From the NCBI RefSeq assembly GCF_001261735.1, contig NZ_CVRP01000019.1, positions 124,001-188,000 on the forward strand: a stretch of DNA of 64,000 bases, written 5' to 3'. The DNA is from Dysgonomonas sp. BGC7 (GTDB lineage Bacteria > Bacteroidota > Bacteroidia > Bacteroidales > Dysgonomonadaceae). Made by a program: the position numbers and the translations under genes. The notes under the pieces were generated by a model, which was not told where the DNA came from, did not search any database, and saw only the letters and a program-made list of their open reading frames with translations. Shown here piece after piece: positions 10,750-19,702 of this stretch (its first letter is position 1; every line of letters starts with the position of its first letter).

Positions 10750-10772
10750 TTTTGTGACCTTTGTTCACAAAA
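10750..10772 (+). promoter_or_regulatory. CRP/FNR-like inverted repeat upstream of the AraC gene
   Basis: TTTTGTGA (10750-10757) and TCACAAAA (10765-10772) are perfect 8-bp inverted arms separated by 7 bp. The half-sites resemble those of the CRP/FNR family (TGTGA/TCACA), but the spacer is one base longer than the classical six. It sits about 70 bp before the regulator start. Confidence 0.5.
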
Positions 10773-10839
10773 GTTAACGTGTATTACAAAAGTATCTGAC
10801 TCTTTTCAAGTACCGTTATTCAATTCAATTCTCAAATAC

Positions 10840-11655
10840 GTGAATAAAAAGATTATACATGATGATTTTATAGGGATAACTCCAATTGAAGAATGTCGAG
10901 AATATGATCGCCAGAGCATTCATCAACATGATTATTTTGAAATTATCTGGTTTACAGAGGTACAAGGAGAAGATACAATTCTAATCGACTTCGGAGAATT
11001 TCCTATTTCCGCAAATTGTTTCTATTTGGTTGCCGCTGGACATTTGCATCGTATCGACCGGACCAATAAAAAAGGATGGGTAATATCCTTATCCAAGAGT
11101 TTTTATTATGCTGTAACTCCTGTTGAAATACAAGCCAGGTCTACTTATGTTATAAATTCGATTATTAATCAACAGAAGTGTAATATGTGCCGGACACTTA
11201 TTCAAATGATAATTGACGAATATGATATGTCGAGACGTTATGCTTTGTTAGAAGCTTATTTCAAAGCTCTCTTTATCCATTTTAGCCCTATCTTCGAAAA
11301 ATGTCACTGTGCTAAAAATGAAAAAAATAGGGTTTCGGATTTGCTCAATATGATTGAGGAAAATTATACCGTCCATAAAGAATGCGGCTTTTACGCTCAA
11401 CAACTTTCCCTCTCGGAGAAAGCGGCAAACGAGTTTTCAAAAAAGACAACAGGCAAAACTATAAAATCCCTGATACAGGAACGATTAATCTTAGAGATCA
11501 AAAGGGAGGTTGCCACCAACAATCTTTCATTCAAAGAAATCGCAAACAAATTAGGTTTTAGCGAACCCACCTACTTCAGTCGTTTCTTCAAAAAACAAAC
11601 CGGATATACCCCCGAAGAGTATAAAATCCACTTCAACGAATTCTTAGAGGAATAA
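10840..11655 (+). CDS. AraC-family transcriptional regulator
   Basis: 271 residues, starting at GTG. The N-terminal part looks like a cupin sensor (SIHQHDYFEIIWF, GEFPISANCFYLVAAGHLHR). The C-terminal 100 residues are an AraC double HTH with the family signature FKEIANKLGFSEPTYFSRFF and the tail KKQTGYTPEEYK. Such proteins bind a small ligand and activate nearby operons. It is 83 bp upstream of and co-directional with the TonB receptor/lipoprotein operon, so it is the likely activator. Nothing in it identifies the ligand. Confidence 0.93.
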   Translation: MNKKIIHDDFIGITPIEECREYDRQSIHQHDYFEIIWFTEVQGEDTILIDFGEFPISANCFYLVAAGHLHRIDRTNKKGWVISLSKSFYYAVTPVEIQARSTYVINSIINQQKCNMCRTLIQMIIDEYDMSRRYALLEAYFKALFIHFSPIFEKCHCAKNEKNRVSDLLNMIEENYTVHKECGFYAQQLSLSEKAANEFSKKTTGKTIKSLIQERLILEIKREVATNNLSFKEIANKLGFSEPTYFSRFFKKQTGYTPEEYKIHFNEFLEE

Positions 11656-11706
11656 AAGTCCCATTCAAAGTCCGTTTTGTGTCAGTCCTATTCCATCAAG
11701 CAAGGG

Positions 11707-11714
11707 TAACTTTG
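11707..11714 (+). promoter_or_regulatory. Promoter -7 box of the TonB receptor operon
   Basis: TAACTTTG matches TAnnTTTG exactly and lies 25 bp before the ATG at 11739. A TTTG at 11676-11679 is further upstream than usual for the -33 element, which would fit a promoter that needs an activator such as the adjacent AraC protein. Confidence 0.5.
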
Positions 11715-11738
11715 CAATGTAAACGAACAGGACGTTGA

Positions 11739-14183
11739 ATGACATCTTTATGTACCATATGTAAATATTTACTGCTTATAGCATTCTTATCAATACCCTT
11801 AGTCATCTATGGACAAAAGCAGCGTATCGAAGGAGTTGTTACAGACAATCTTGGACTGCCCGTATCCGAAGTAAAAGTTGGAATAAAAATACCCAACATA
11901 AATACTTTGACAGATAATCGCGGATATTTTCAATTTTCCGTACCCAATGGAACTCATTCAATACAGTTTGAACATATTTCCTTCGAAAAAAGAGTAATAA
12001 TTTACGATACCAATAAGCCTGAACGATTACAAATAAGCCTCCAACCAAAAACTCTCTCACTTGCCGAGGTGGTAATATCAGCCAAAGAAAGTTCTACGTC
12101 CCCCTCTTTTCGAATATTAGAAAACACCCACAAACAAATAGCCGGAAGTACCTCTATCGCTGTCATGCAGCCTGAGATTCAACGATTGGAGACATTAAAA
12201 GATGCCTTGCAATTTAATCCCGGAGTGATGATTCAGGAATCCTTCGGAGCTAATGATCTGCCACGTCTGAGCATTCGTGGCAGTGGTATACAGAGTAATC
12301 CTCAACGACGTGGCGTCTATCTTTCGCAAGACGGAATCCCCACCAATTTTGCCGATGGTTCGTATTCCGCAGGTTCATTAGATCCCGCTACGGCTCAATA
12401 TGTAGAAGTGCTCAAAGGAGCCAATTCTCTTCGCTATGGTGCAGCGACTTTGGGTGGAGCCATCGATTTTATATCTCATACCGGTATCAATTCTCCGGGC
12501 ATATATGCAAAAACAGAATTTGGGTCACACGATTATTATGCAGGTATATTACGATATGGGGCAAGTAAAAATAAATGGGATTTCAGTTCAACTCTTTCCG
12601 CCGGAAAACAACACGGATTCCGCCAACATAATAAGAATGAAAAATTTAATCTGTTGGGAAATGTCGGATATAAGTTCAATGAAAAAGTAGAAAGCCGTTT
12701 ATATTTGAGCTATTCTTACAACAAATTTGATATTCCCGGTCCGTTGACGCTTAAAGCGATAGCTGAAGACCCAAGTCAGGTAAATCCGGGTGTAAATCTG
12801 CCTTATACAATGGGGCCAAATATACTTCGGGATAAACCCAAACGGGAGTTATCCCTCTTCAGAATTGCCAACCGAACAGTTATTCAGATTTCTGATAATT
12901 CTAAGGTTACATTTTCTCCGTCGTATCAATATGCCGACGATCGTTTTGTGTTTCCTATCGTATTATCTACTCAACATTCCTTCTATCACGATTTCGGCTT
13001 AAAGGCAGAATGGAATTACCGCACAGGAAGCCATGATATTACATCGGGCATATTAGGCAGCTATGGATACACCGACCGCCGTGGACATATCAATAAGGAC
13101 GGATTGGATTCGTATATGTTCTCGTGGGATCATCTCTACGCTTCCAATATCAGTTTTTATGCAGAGGATAATTGGAAACTATCCGACCGACTGCGACTTG
13201 TTACCAACCTGCAAATAGCCTACAACAGACGCGACAGCAAGGATGTGTTCCCATTTCCCGATCTTCGCCCTTGGTATAGCCATTCGTCTCATAAGTATCG
13301 TTACTTCTATTCTGAAAATATTTCTAAAGACCAGTCTTTCTTTGCCATCAATCCGAGAATAGGGGTTATTTACGACTGTGGTAAGAATAAAGATATTCAG
13401 GTCTATTTCAATTTGAGTCAAAGCTATGAGCCGCCTACATTCGACGAATTGGTTGGCACAGCAGTGACCGAGAATATCAATACCAGTCCGAAAGATTTGT
13501 TTGTGGTAGAACTTGACAAACAAACGGCAAGCACAATAGAACTTGGAACAAGGCATAAAGAAAAACGTTTTGCATGGGATTTAACCCTCTATCATTCTTG
13601 GGTAAAGGATGAACTACTGGAAGTGAAAGACTTTGTCCAAGGAGTGAAAAAGACCCGTAATTATCCCGACACGCAACACAGCGGTATCGAGTTGGGGATA
13701 AGTTATATTCCCTTTTCGGGCATATTTTCCGACAAAGACGAAGATAAAGTCAGCCTGAAGGGAGTGTATAATTACAGTCGTTTCCGTTTTACTTCGGGCG
13801 AATATAAGGGGAACAGGCTTGCTGGCATTCCCCGTCAGTTTCTGGCAGGAGAGTTGGAATACAGGTATCACGGGCTTCTGTCGGTAGCCATCAACGCCGA
13901 ATGTCTGCCCGAATCTACTCCCGTAGATCATACCAACACACTCAATCAACCTTCTTATTCAATCTTCGGATTCAGAGTCGGGATAGAGAAAATAAAGAAT
14001 TGTACGTTTTATTTGGAAGGGAAAAATATATTCAACAAGTATTATGCTTCAAGCTATGTAATCAGCGATCAGATTCATCAGCCGGCAATCCCTTTTCCCG
14101 ATTTCACATCTCATAATATGGCTTTTTTTATGCCGGGCCCTACCAGAGCTTTCTATGTAGGGTTCAGTTATAAACTTAATTGA
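11739..14183 (+). CDS. TonB-dependent receptor, ferric-siderophore (FecA-like) type
   Basis: 814 residues. Signal sequence (YLLLIAFLSIPLVIYGQ), a carboxypeptidase-regulatory-like domain at about 28-110 (IEGVVTDNLGLPVSEVKV), a plug (LKDALQFNPGVMIQ, LPRLSIRGSGIQSNPQRRGV, VEVLKGANSLRYGAATLGGA) and a 22-strand-type barrel with SYEPPTFDELVG, as in ferric-siderophore receptors, ending in Tyr-Lys-Leu-Asn. It is shorter than SusC proteins and has no SusD partner, so it more likely takes up a metal chelate than a glycan. It is the first gene of the AraC-adjacent operon, 55 bp before the methyltransferase. The exact ligand is not determinable. Confidence 0.9.
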   Translation: MTSLCTICKYLLLIAFLSIPLVIYGQKQRIEGVVTDNLGLPVSEVKVGIKIPNINTLTDNRGYFQFSVPNGTHSIQFEHISFEKRVIIYDTNKPERLQISLQPKTLSLAEVVISAKESSTSPSFRILENTHKQIAGSTSIAVMQPEIQRLETLKDALQFNPGVMIQESFGANDLPRLSIRGSGIQSNPQRRGVYLSQDGIPTNFADGSYSAGSLDPATAQYVEVLKGANSLRYGAATLGGAIDFISHTGINSPGIYAKTEFGSHDYYAGILRYGASKNKWDFSSTLSAGKQHGFRQHNKNEKFNLLGNVGYKFNEKVESRLYLSYSYNKFDIPGPLTLKAIAEDPSQVNPGVNLPYTMGPNILRDKPKRELSLFRIANRTVIQISDNSKVTFSPSYQYADDRFVFPIVLSTQHSFYHDFGLKAEWNYRTGSHDITSGILGSYGYTDRRGHINKDGLDSYMFSWDHLYASNISFYAEDNWKLSDRLRLVTNLQIAYNRRDSKDVFPFPDLRPWYSHSSHKYRYFYSENISKDQSFFAINPRIGVIYDCGKNKDIQVYFNLSQSYEPPTFDELVGTAVTENINTSPKDLFVVELDKQTASTIELGTRHKEKRFAWDLTLYHSWVKDELLEVKDFVQGVKKTRNYPDTQHSGIELGISYIPFSGIFSDKDEDKVSLKGVYNYSRFRFTSGEYKGNRLAGIPRQFLAGELEYRYHGLLSVAINAECLPESTPVDHTNTLNQPSYSIFGFRVGIEKIKNCTFYLEGKNIFNKYYASSYVISDQIHQPAIPFPDFTSHNMAFFMPGPTRAFYVGFSYKLN

Positions 14184-14238
14184 ACTAATGATCTAAATAA
14201 CAATAATTTAATAATAATAACTAAAAAGAAAATAAGAT

Positions 14239-15018
14239 ATGAAAACAGAAGCACATCGCAACCCCGAACAAGGACATTGGGTATTGGCAAAGGCAGGTAA
14301 ACGTATTTTACGTCCCGGAGGGATAGAATTGACATACACCATGATAGATAATCTGAAAATATCATCAGATGATGACGTGGTCGAATTTGCTCCCGGACTG
14401 GGAATCACGGCAGCATTGACCTGTGCCAAGAAACCAAACAGCTATACCGGGGTCGACATTAATGCCGAAGCTGCCGACATTGTGAAAAAGCGCCTGAAAT
14501 ATGACAAAGCAAAGGTGGTGATCGCAAGTGCCTCCGAAACAACGTTGCCCGATGCTTATGCAACAAAGGTTTATGGAGAAGCCATGCTCAGCATGCAGAA
14601 CGATAAGCACAAGATAGAAATTATCAAAGAAGCTGCCCGTATCCTTAAACCCGGAGGACTTTATGGTATACACGAATTGGGATTATATCCCGATAATGTC
14701 AGTGATGAAATCAAAAAAGAGACTTTCGGCGACATTAGCCGGGCCATACAGGTTCAGGCTCGTCCGTTGACTGTTAAAGAGTGGTCGGAGATGTTGGAAA
14801 CCGAAGGCTTCAAGGTACTTACAGTCGCATCCAATCCGATGCACTTGGTAAGACCTAAACGTATATTGCAAGACGAAGGATTTTTCCGCACACTGAAGAT
14901 CATGTTTAATGTATTGACACACTCCGATCTACGTTCGAGAGTAAAGCAAATGAGAAAGGTGTTTGACAAGCACGAAAATCACCTGAATGCCATTTCGATA
15001 GTTGCTCAAAAATTGTAG
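14239..15018 (+). CDS. Class I SAM-dependent methyltransferase
   Basis: 259 residues, cytoplasmic. Motif I is VVEFAPGLGITA near residue 48, followed by TGVDINAEA (motif II acidic residue) and AARILKPGGLYGIHELGL (motif III region), a UbiE/Methyltransf_11-type Rossmann fold. The substrate is unknown. Its place between two TonB receptors suggests it modifies or detoxifies the imported compound, or makes a small molecule connected with uptake. It starts 55 bp after the first receptor and is followed after 8 bp by a lipoprotein, so it is in the operon. Confidence 0.88.
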   Translation: MKTEAHRNPEQGHWVLAKAGKRILRPGGIELTYTMIDNLKISSDDDVVEFAPGLGITAALTCAKKPNSYTGVDINAEAADIVKKRLKYDKAKVVIASASETTLPDAYATKVYGEAMLSMQNDKHKIEIIKEAARILKPGGLYGIHELGLYPDNVSDEIKKETFGDISRAIQVQARPLTVKEWSEMLETEGFKVLTVASNPMHLVRPKRILQDEGFFRTLKIMFNVLTHSDLRSRVKQMRKVFDKHENHLNAISIVAQKL

Positions 15019-15026
15019 ACTTTTCC

Positions 15027-15599
15027 ATGCTAAAGTATTTATCGATCGTACTTAGTTTGTTTTTGCTGTTTTCGGCATGCGAAAGAGATGATTATATGTC
15101 ACCCGATCAGGCAAATCCCGATTTGCTCCCTGATACGGGTGACTATCTGGACGAGGATTACAAGACACAGGCTCTCGCCCTCGAAATGGCAGGAGAATAT
15201 AAAAGCAATATAGGTCTTATATATTACGACGAAGAAACAAGAACAATTCCGCAACTATATCTTACACAGGGGGATAAAACAATTCATCTGCAAGAGCTGA
15301 AAAGCGGAGCTGCAGAATTGACTTTCGACCGTTTCAATACAGCATTCATGCCTCTTGAATTATCCGTCAGATTTAAAGTTCTGCTCCAAGAAAAAGGCGA
15401 TACAATATTAATGAAAGGCACAGACGGAATAATCCGGACAAATAATCCAACAGGAGAGATAGGAACACCTCTGCCCGAAAGCGATGACGGTGAGCTAAGC
15501 GGTTATTATCTGAGAGGAGAAAAAAAAATGGTTTTACAAATAGACCTGATGTTGCCCATACCCATAAAGGCAAGCATAAAGGGGATTCAAAATAATTAA
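15027..15599 (+). CDS. Surface lipoprotein, calycin-like, paralogous to the gene at 23273
   Basis: 190 residues with a lipoprotein signal (MLKYLSIVLSLFLLFSA then CERDDYM). Acidic residues right after the Cys resemble the Bacteroidota lipoprotein export signal, so surface display is likely. The body (LAGEYKSNI-like start, LTFDRFNTAFMPLELSVRFK, GDTILMKGTDGIIR) aligns with the protein at 23273-23842 (AGTYRAQI, LFFDKFQKNPMPFQMTVDIN, GNTLLLSGENGTFK). A small beta-barrel, lipid- or ligand-binding type fold is plausible but unproven. It starts 8 bp after the methyltransferase. Confidence 0.85.
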   Translation: MLKYLSIVLSLFLLFSACERDDYMSPDQANPDLLPDTGDYLDEDYKTQALALEMAGEYKSNIGLIYYDEETRTIPQLYLTQGDKTIHLQELKSGAAELTFDRFNTAFMPLELSVRFKVLLQEKGDTILMKGTDGIIRTNNPTGEIGTPLPESDDGELSGYYLRGEKKMVLQIDLMLPIPIKASIKGIQNN

Positions 15600-15617
15600 T
15601 AAAATATTCATAATGAA

Positions 15618-16214
15618 ATGAAACATCCAATATATCGTCCATTCATTATTATACTATCTGTCGCATTACTCTTTGGTGCTTGCAGCAGAGAGTTTGATGA
15701 TAATGAGGATTATCAATACGATCGGGTTGAGCCGGTTCTCGGTGACAATACCTTGCTGTATTCAAAAATATTCCGAAATAAATCTACCGGAACTTACTTG
15801 TGGTTCGACCTCCGTAATGAGATTGCCAATTTCTCGAAACCGACTGTTTCCCTTTCGTTCCTTCAGAATTCGATAGACAGATATACCCAGATTGATATGC
15901 GGGGCAGAATATACGAATACAATAAAGAGACGGAAGAAGTTACCTTCTTAAATATGCCTCTCAATCTTTTTGGTAAAGGAGAGCAGTCTGCCGACCTCAT
16001 CTGCACACTGGCAAGGAAACAAAAGGACGGTTGCGATGACCTGACAGACGAGGCTAAAAAGGAGGAATGTAAACGCACTTATATATTGGTAATCAAACGG
16101 ATCGAAATCAGCGAAATTGATGCAATTCTTACCGTTGGAGTACCTTATACTTATCAAGGTTCCTCTGTGGTTCTGACCACACAAACTGAACAAGAGCTTT
16201 ATTTAACCAATTAA
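15618..16214 (+). CDS. Surface lipoprotein, unknown function
   Basis: 198 residues. Signal and lipobox LLFGAC, then SREFDDNEDY, an acidic export-type tail. The mature part is predicted beta-rich (LLYSKIFRNKSTGTYLWFDL, ILVIKRIEISEIDAILTVG) and contains a pair of cysteines in a short acidic loop (DGCDDLTDEAKKEECK) that could form a disulfide. I do not recognise the family. Position directly before the haem/haemoglobin-type receptor (11 bp) suggests a receptor-partner role similar to accessory lipoproteins of haem systems, by analogy only. Confidence 0.82.
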   Translation: MKHPIYRPFIIILSVALLFGACSREFDDNEDYQYDRVEPVLGDNTLLYSKIFRNKSTGTYLWFDLRNEIANFSKPTVSLSFLQNSIDRYTQIDMRGRIYEYNKETEEVTFLNMPLNLFGKGEQSADLICTLARKQKDGCDDLTDEAKKEECKRTYILVIKRIEISEIDAILTVGVPYTYQGSSVVLTTQTEQELYLTN

Positions 16215-16225
16215 CCGATAGAAAC

Positions 16226-18661
16226 ATGTTCAGATTTATATACATATATAGTTTTGTCTTGCTATTACTGCTACCCTTGGGGCTAAAAGCACAAGATGCA
16301 GAAAAAAAAGACAGTATAGGTACTCAGAATCTTCAGGAAGTAACAATCACTGCAAGGAAGAAACAGGATATAGGGCACGAGAAAATAGGACAGGTTCAGT
16401 TGGCAACCGAAATGACTTCGGATATACGCGACTTGGTACGTTATATACCCGGAGTAGGAATTTCCTATTCGGGAACACGAGGAGGATCGAGAGGTTTTGC
16501 CATTCGGGGAGTGGAAGCAAATCGGGTAGCGATAACCGTAGACGGCGTACCGCAACCCGAAATACACGAAAATATGGTGTTCAGTGCCTATGGGCTGTCC
16601 AATGCCTCACGAGTAGAATTTGATCCTTATTTTGTATCGGCAATTGATATACAGAAAGGCGCAGCATCATTTAACTCGGGAACAGGAGCATTGGGTGGAG
16701 CCGTTAATTATACAACCAAGAGAATTAATGACTTGATTAGACCTGGCAATAGCGTAGGAGCTACCATTCAAACGTCGTATAACAGCAAAGACAACCTAAA
16801 AATGGTTCTCGGTGGAGCTGCAGTTAAATTGGGTAAGTTCGAAGGGCTAGCTATGTTTGCAACCCGTTATGGCGATCAGATCAAAAATTTCGAATATGGT
16901 GAACTAACCCGAAATGTGACCTCTACCCGTATTGATCCGATGGATTACGAGCAACAGACATTTCTAGGTAAAGTTGCTTATATCCCCAATACTTTTCATC
17001 GAATTGAGTTTTCTTATTATATGCTCAATAAAAAGATAAACAGCGAAATATGGTCGCAAGAACCTTTGGATATCTTTACCTCTGATGGCAAGCCTTATTA
17101 CTATTCACACGATCAGGCTCTAAATCATTCATACACGTTAAATTATAACTACATACCTAATTCGGAGTGGATGGAAAGATTTAATGTGAGAGTAAATCTT
17201 CAGAATACTTACATGGATGCCCGTACATGGTCGGAATATTACAACCCCAATTTCTTTGGAAACGGACAATACGAATTAATTTATGAAGGCCGTAGAGATA
17301 AATACAGAGGCTTAGAGATTAAAGACAAATTGGCAAAAGCCACGCTCGATTTCAAACCTTTGAGTAGCGAAATATTTGGAACGCATACCTTTTCGATAAA
17401 TGGCTTCTATGCGAATAAATTTAATGATAGTCGTAACGTGGATGTCGAAAATCCGTATGCTTCGAACAAAATAGATGGCTATACCATCCGGATGGGTGTC
17501 CGTTACGAATTTGGAGAAAGCATGGGTAAATATACTAATGCCTATTCTTACCAGCGTCCTGTTTCGCGAGACAATTATTCGGTTAGCTTTATGGATAAAA
17601 TCAAGATGACCAACTATCTTAATATGGTTCTGGGTATCCGCCAAGATTTTTTTCAGACCAAAGACAAGAATTGGAATTATAGAAATGACCAATACTATAT
17701 GGATAATCTGATGCAGAATATCCAAGGCGTGTCTATGAATTCTGAACGCATATCCGATAACGATCACGGTACATCATTTATAGGGACGGCTACTTACGAA
17801 TTTGACAAATATCTCCAGTTGAGCTACAAGTTTTCGACTGGTTTTAGAATGCCTACTACCGAAGAACGACATTTTCAATATTACAGTTCGTGGCCTTCGT
17901 TTTTGGTATTATCCAATCGCAACCTGAAACCCGAAACATCCATCAATCATGAGATAGAAATTGCTGGTAGCGGAAAGTTGATTACCTATATGTTCAATCT
18001 GTATTTCACCAATTATAAAAACTTTATTGATATCGAACAAGGTACGATAGACGTTGCCAATAGCCTGGACAACAGCACAAAAAAAATATCTTATTCTCAA
18101 AATATGAACAGAAACTCTGCCGACTTATGGGGAATAGATGCTAAGATGTACCTCTACCTGCAAGAACTGTGTAGCTCGTTGAGAGGATTCTCGTTCAACG
18201 CAGCAGTCAGTTATGCCAAAGGTAGCACCTCATATGGTACAAGTATGTTGGGAGTGCAACCATTGACTGGATTTTTAGGATTAGAATATCTATCGCCTAA
18301 CGAAAAATGGAATGTGAACGCAAAAATAAATGCCTTTTTTGCCAAAGACAGAAAAGATACTCGTTTCATCGAAAAAACAGCAACGAAAGAAATTCAGCGT
18401 ACTTTTCCCACACTATTCCTTAATGATTCCTATACATTCGATCTGTATGCATCGTACTCTCCCTTACCAATGCTTACAATTCGAGCAGGAGTCTATAACC
18501 TATTCAATACAAAATATTGGAGATGGGATGATTTGCGACAACTAACCAACCCTGCATTATTACCCCATATAGAGAGTTTCTTTCGTGAGGGAAAAAATAC
18601 AATTACCCGATTCTCACAACCCAAAAGGTATTTTAGCACAAGTGTAGAATTAAGATTTTAA
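16226..18661 (+). CDS. TonB-dependent receptor, haemoglobin/transferrin/lactoferrin type
   Basis: 811 residues. Signal peptide (FVLLLLLPLGLKAQ), no carboxypeptidase-like domain, a TonB-box-like LQEVTITARKK, then a plug with GGSRGFAIRGVEANRVAITV and DGVPQPE. This last motif is close to the RGxxxNRVAxxVDGxPQ signature of the haemoglobin/transferrin/lactoferrin receptor class. The barrel contains STGFRMPTTEERHFQYYSSW and LKPETSINHEIEIAG and ends in VELRF with a terminal Phe. The likely role is taking haem or iron from a host or dietary protein, with a neighbouring lipoprotein. It is co-transcribed with the genes on both sides (11 and 14 bp). Confidence 0.9.
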   Translation: MFRFIYIYSFVLLLLLPLGLKAQDAEKKDSIGTQNLQEVTITARKKQDIGHEKIGQVQLATEMTSDIRDLVRYIPGVGISYSGTRGGSRGFAIRGVEANRVAITVDGVPQPEIHENMVFSAYGLSNASRVEFDPYFVSAIDIQKGAASFNSGTGALGGAVNYTTKRINDLIRPGNSVGATIQTSYNSKDNLKMVLGGAAVKLGKFEGLAMFATRYGDQIKNFEYGELTRNVTSTRIDPMDYEQQTFLGKVAYIPNTFHRIEFSYYMLNKKINSEIWSQEPLDIFTSDGKPYYYSHDQALNHSYTLNYNYIPNSEWMERFNVRVNLQNTYMDARTWSEYYNPNFFGNGQYELIYEGRRDKYRGLEIKDKLAKATLDFKPLSSEIFGTHTFSINGFYANKFNDSRNVDVENPYASNKIDGYTIRMGVRYEFGESMGKYTNAYSYQRPVSRDNYSVSFMDKIKMTNYLNMVLGIRQDFFQTKDKNWNYRNDQYYMDNLMQNIQGVSMNSERISDNDHGTSFIGTATYEFDKYLQLSYKFSTGFRMPTTEERHFQYYSSWPSFLVLSNRNLKPETSINHEIEIAGSGKLITYMFNLYFTNYKNFIDIEQGTIDVANSLDNSTKKISYSQNMNRNSADLWGIDAKMYLYLQELCSSLRGFSFNAAVSYAKGSTSYGTSMLGVQPLTGFLGLEYLSPNEKWNVNAKINAFFAKDRKDTRFIEKTATKEIQRTFPTLFLNDSYTFDLYASYSPLPMLTIRAGVYNLFNTKYWRWDDLRQLTNPALLPHIESFFREGKNTITRFSQPKRYFSTSVELRF

Positions 18662-18684
18662 CTATTCAATTATATATGTTTGTT

Positions 18685-19677
18685 ATGAAATATAAATTAT
18701 TAATATTCTCAATATTTACTTTTACGGTATTCTCATCCTGCTCTAAAGAACTGGATTTAGATGAGGAAACCCAGATTGCAATTGAAAAACAAGAAATATT
18801 GAAAAAGCTGGATCTTTTATTTGATTTAGCTTTTGAAGATCCCTCTAAAGCGGAAGAAGATTACAATACCTTTTTTACGGAAGAATTACTCCGCGACGGA
18901 CAAAACTTTATTGTGGATAATGATATTCGTATGAGAACTACTTTTACGGACTTGGCTATTCGATTGAATGTTCATTTCGACGAAATAAAATCGCAAAAAC
19001 TTCCCGAATCGTTATTCGATATCTATTATTCTAAATTTGAGAGTATTCTATTCAATCGTTCATTGTTGGGTGAAATACCACAACAAATACGGAAAGGCGA
19101 TAAATTGGCTACGTTTGAAGCTAAAGTCGATGAAGTTTCTAATTTTTTTGACGAAAAGATCAAGGAAATAGAAAGCAATGCACAGCCAAATCAAAATTTG
19201 TTGGGAAAGCAATGGAAGGCTACGAAATGGGCAATAAAACCGGATTATTCAGCTTTCTATATTATGGATTATAATTTTAGTTTTTTGGCTGATGGAGGCT
19301 TAGAAATAAACAATTTTTATCTATATCCTCTATTGAATATCAGGATGGGAAATCAGCCGATCAAAGCTGAGGAATCCAGCAATTTCCCAGACGATATAGC
19401 GAACACACAGTTATCTCCGGCAAAATTCATGCTTTACAATAACAAAATACTCTTTTACTTTCATTTAGAAGCCAATCCTAATGCAGCTGATATTAAGTTT
19501 AACAGAGAATGGATATATGAATTTGATTATAAGTTAGAAAACAATTCTTTAACTTTTTCGAATCCAAGAGTTATGCGATTTATGCATCCCTTTCTTTATG
19601 TTGGAGGCTATGGAACTGAGACTTACGAAGAACTATACTTTGAAGATCTAAGATCCGTAACGCTCACTGCTGAATAA
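18685..19677 (+). CDS. Surface lipoprotein, unknown function
   Basis: 330 residues from the ATG at 18685 (MKYKLLIFSIFTFTVFSSC, then SKELDLDEE); the ATG at 18676 would add only three residues in front of the signal. The first half of the mature protein is helical and charged (KQEILKKLDLLFDLAFEDPS); the second half is beta-rich, starting at LLGKQWKATKWAIKPDY, like many Bacteroidota lipocalin-type lipoproteins. I do not recognise a family. It lies directly after the second receptor in the operon. Confidence 0.82.
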   Translation: MKYKLLIFSIFTFTVFSSCSKELDLDEETQIAIEKQEILKKLDLLFDLAFEDPSKAEEDYNTFFTEELLRDGQNFIVDNDIRMRTTFTDLAIRLNVHFDEIKSQKLPESLFDIYYSKFESILFNRSLLGEIPQQIRKGDKLATFEAKVDEVSNFFDEKIKEIESNAQPNQNLLGKQWKATKWAIKPDYSAFYIMDYNFSFLADGGLEINNFYLYPLLNIRMGNQPIKAEESSNFPDDIANTQLSPAKFMLYNNKILFYFHLEANPNAADIKFNREWIYEFDYKLENNSLTFSNPRVMRFMHPFLYVGGYGTETYEELYFEDLRSVTLTAE

Positions 19678-19702
19678 TTGATGAGAAATAAAAAATGAAG
19701 AA

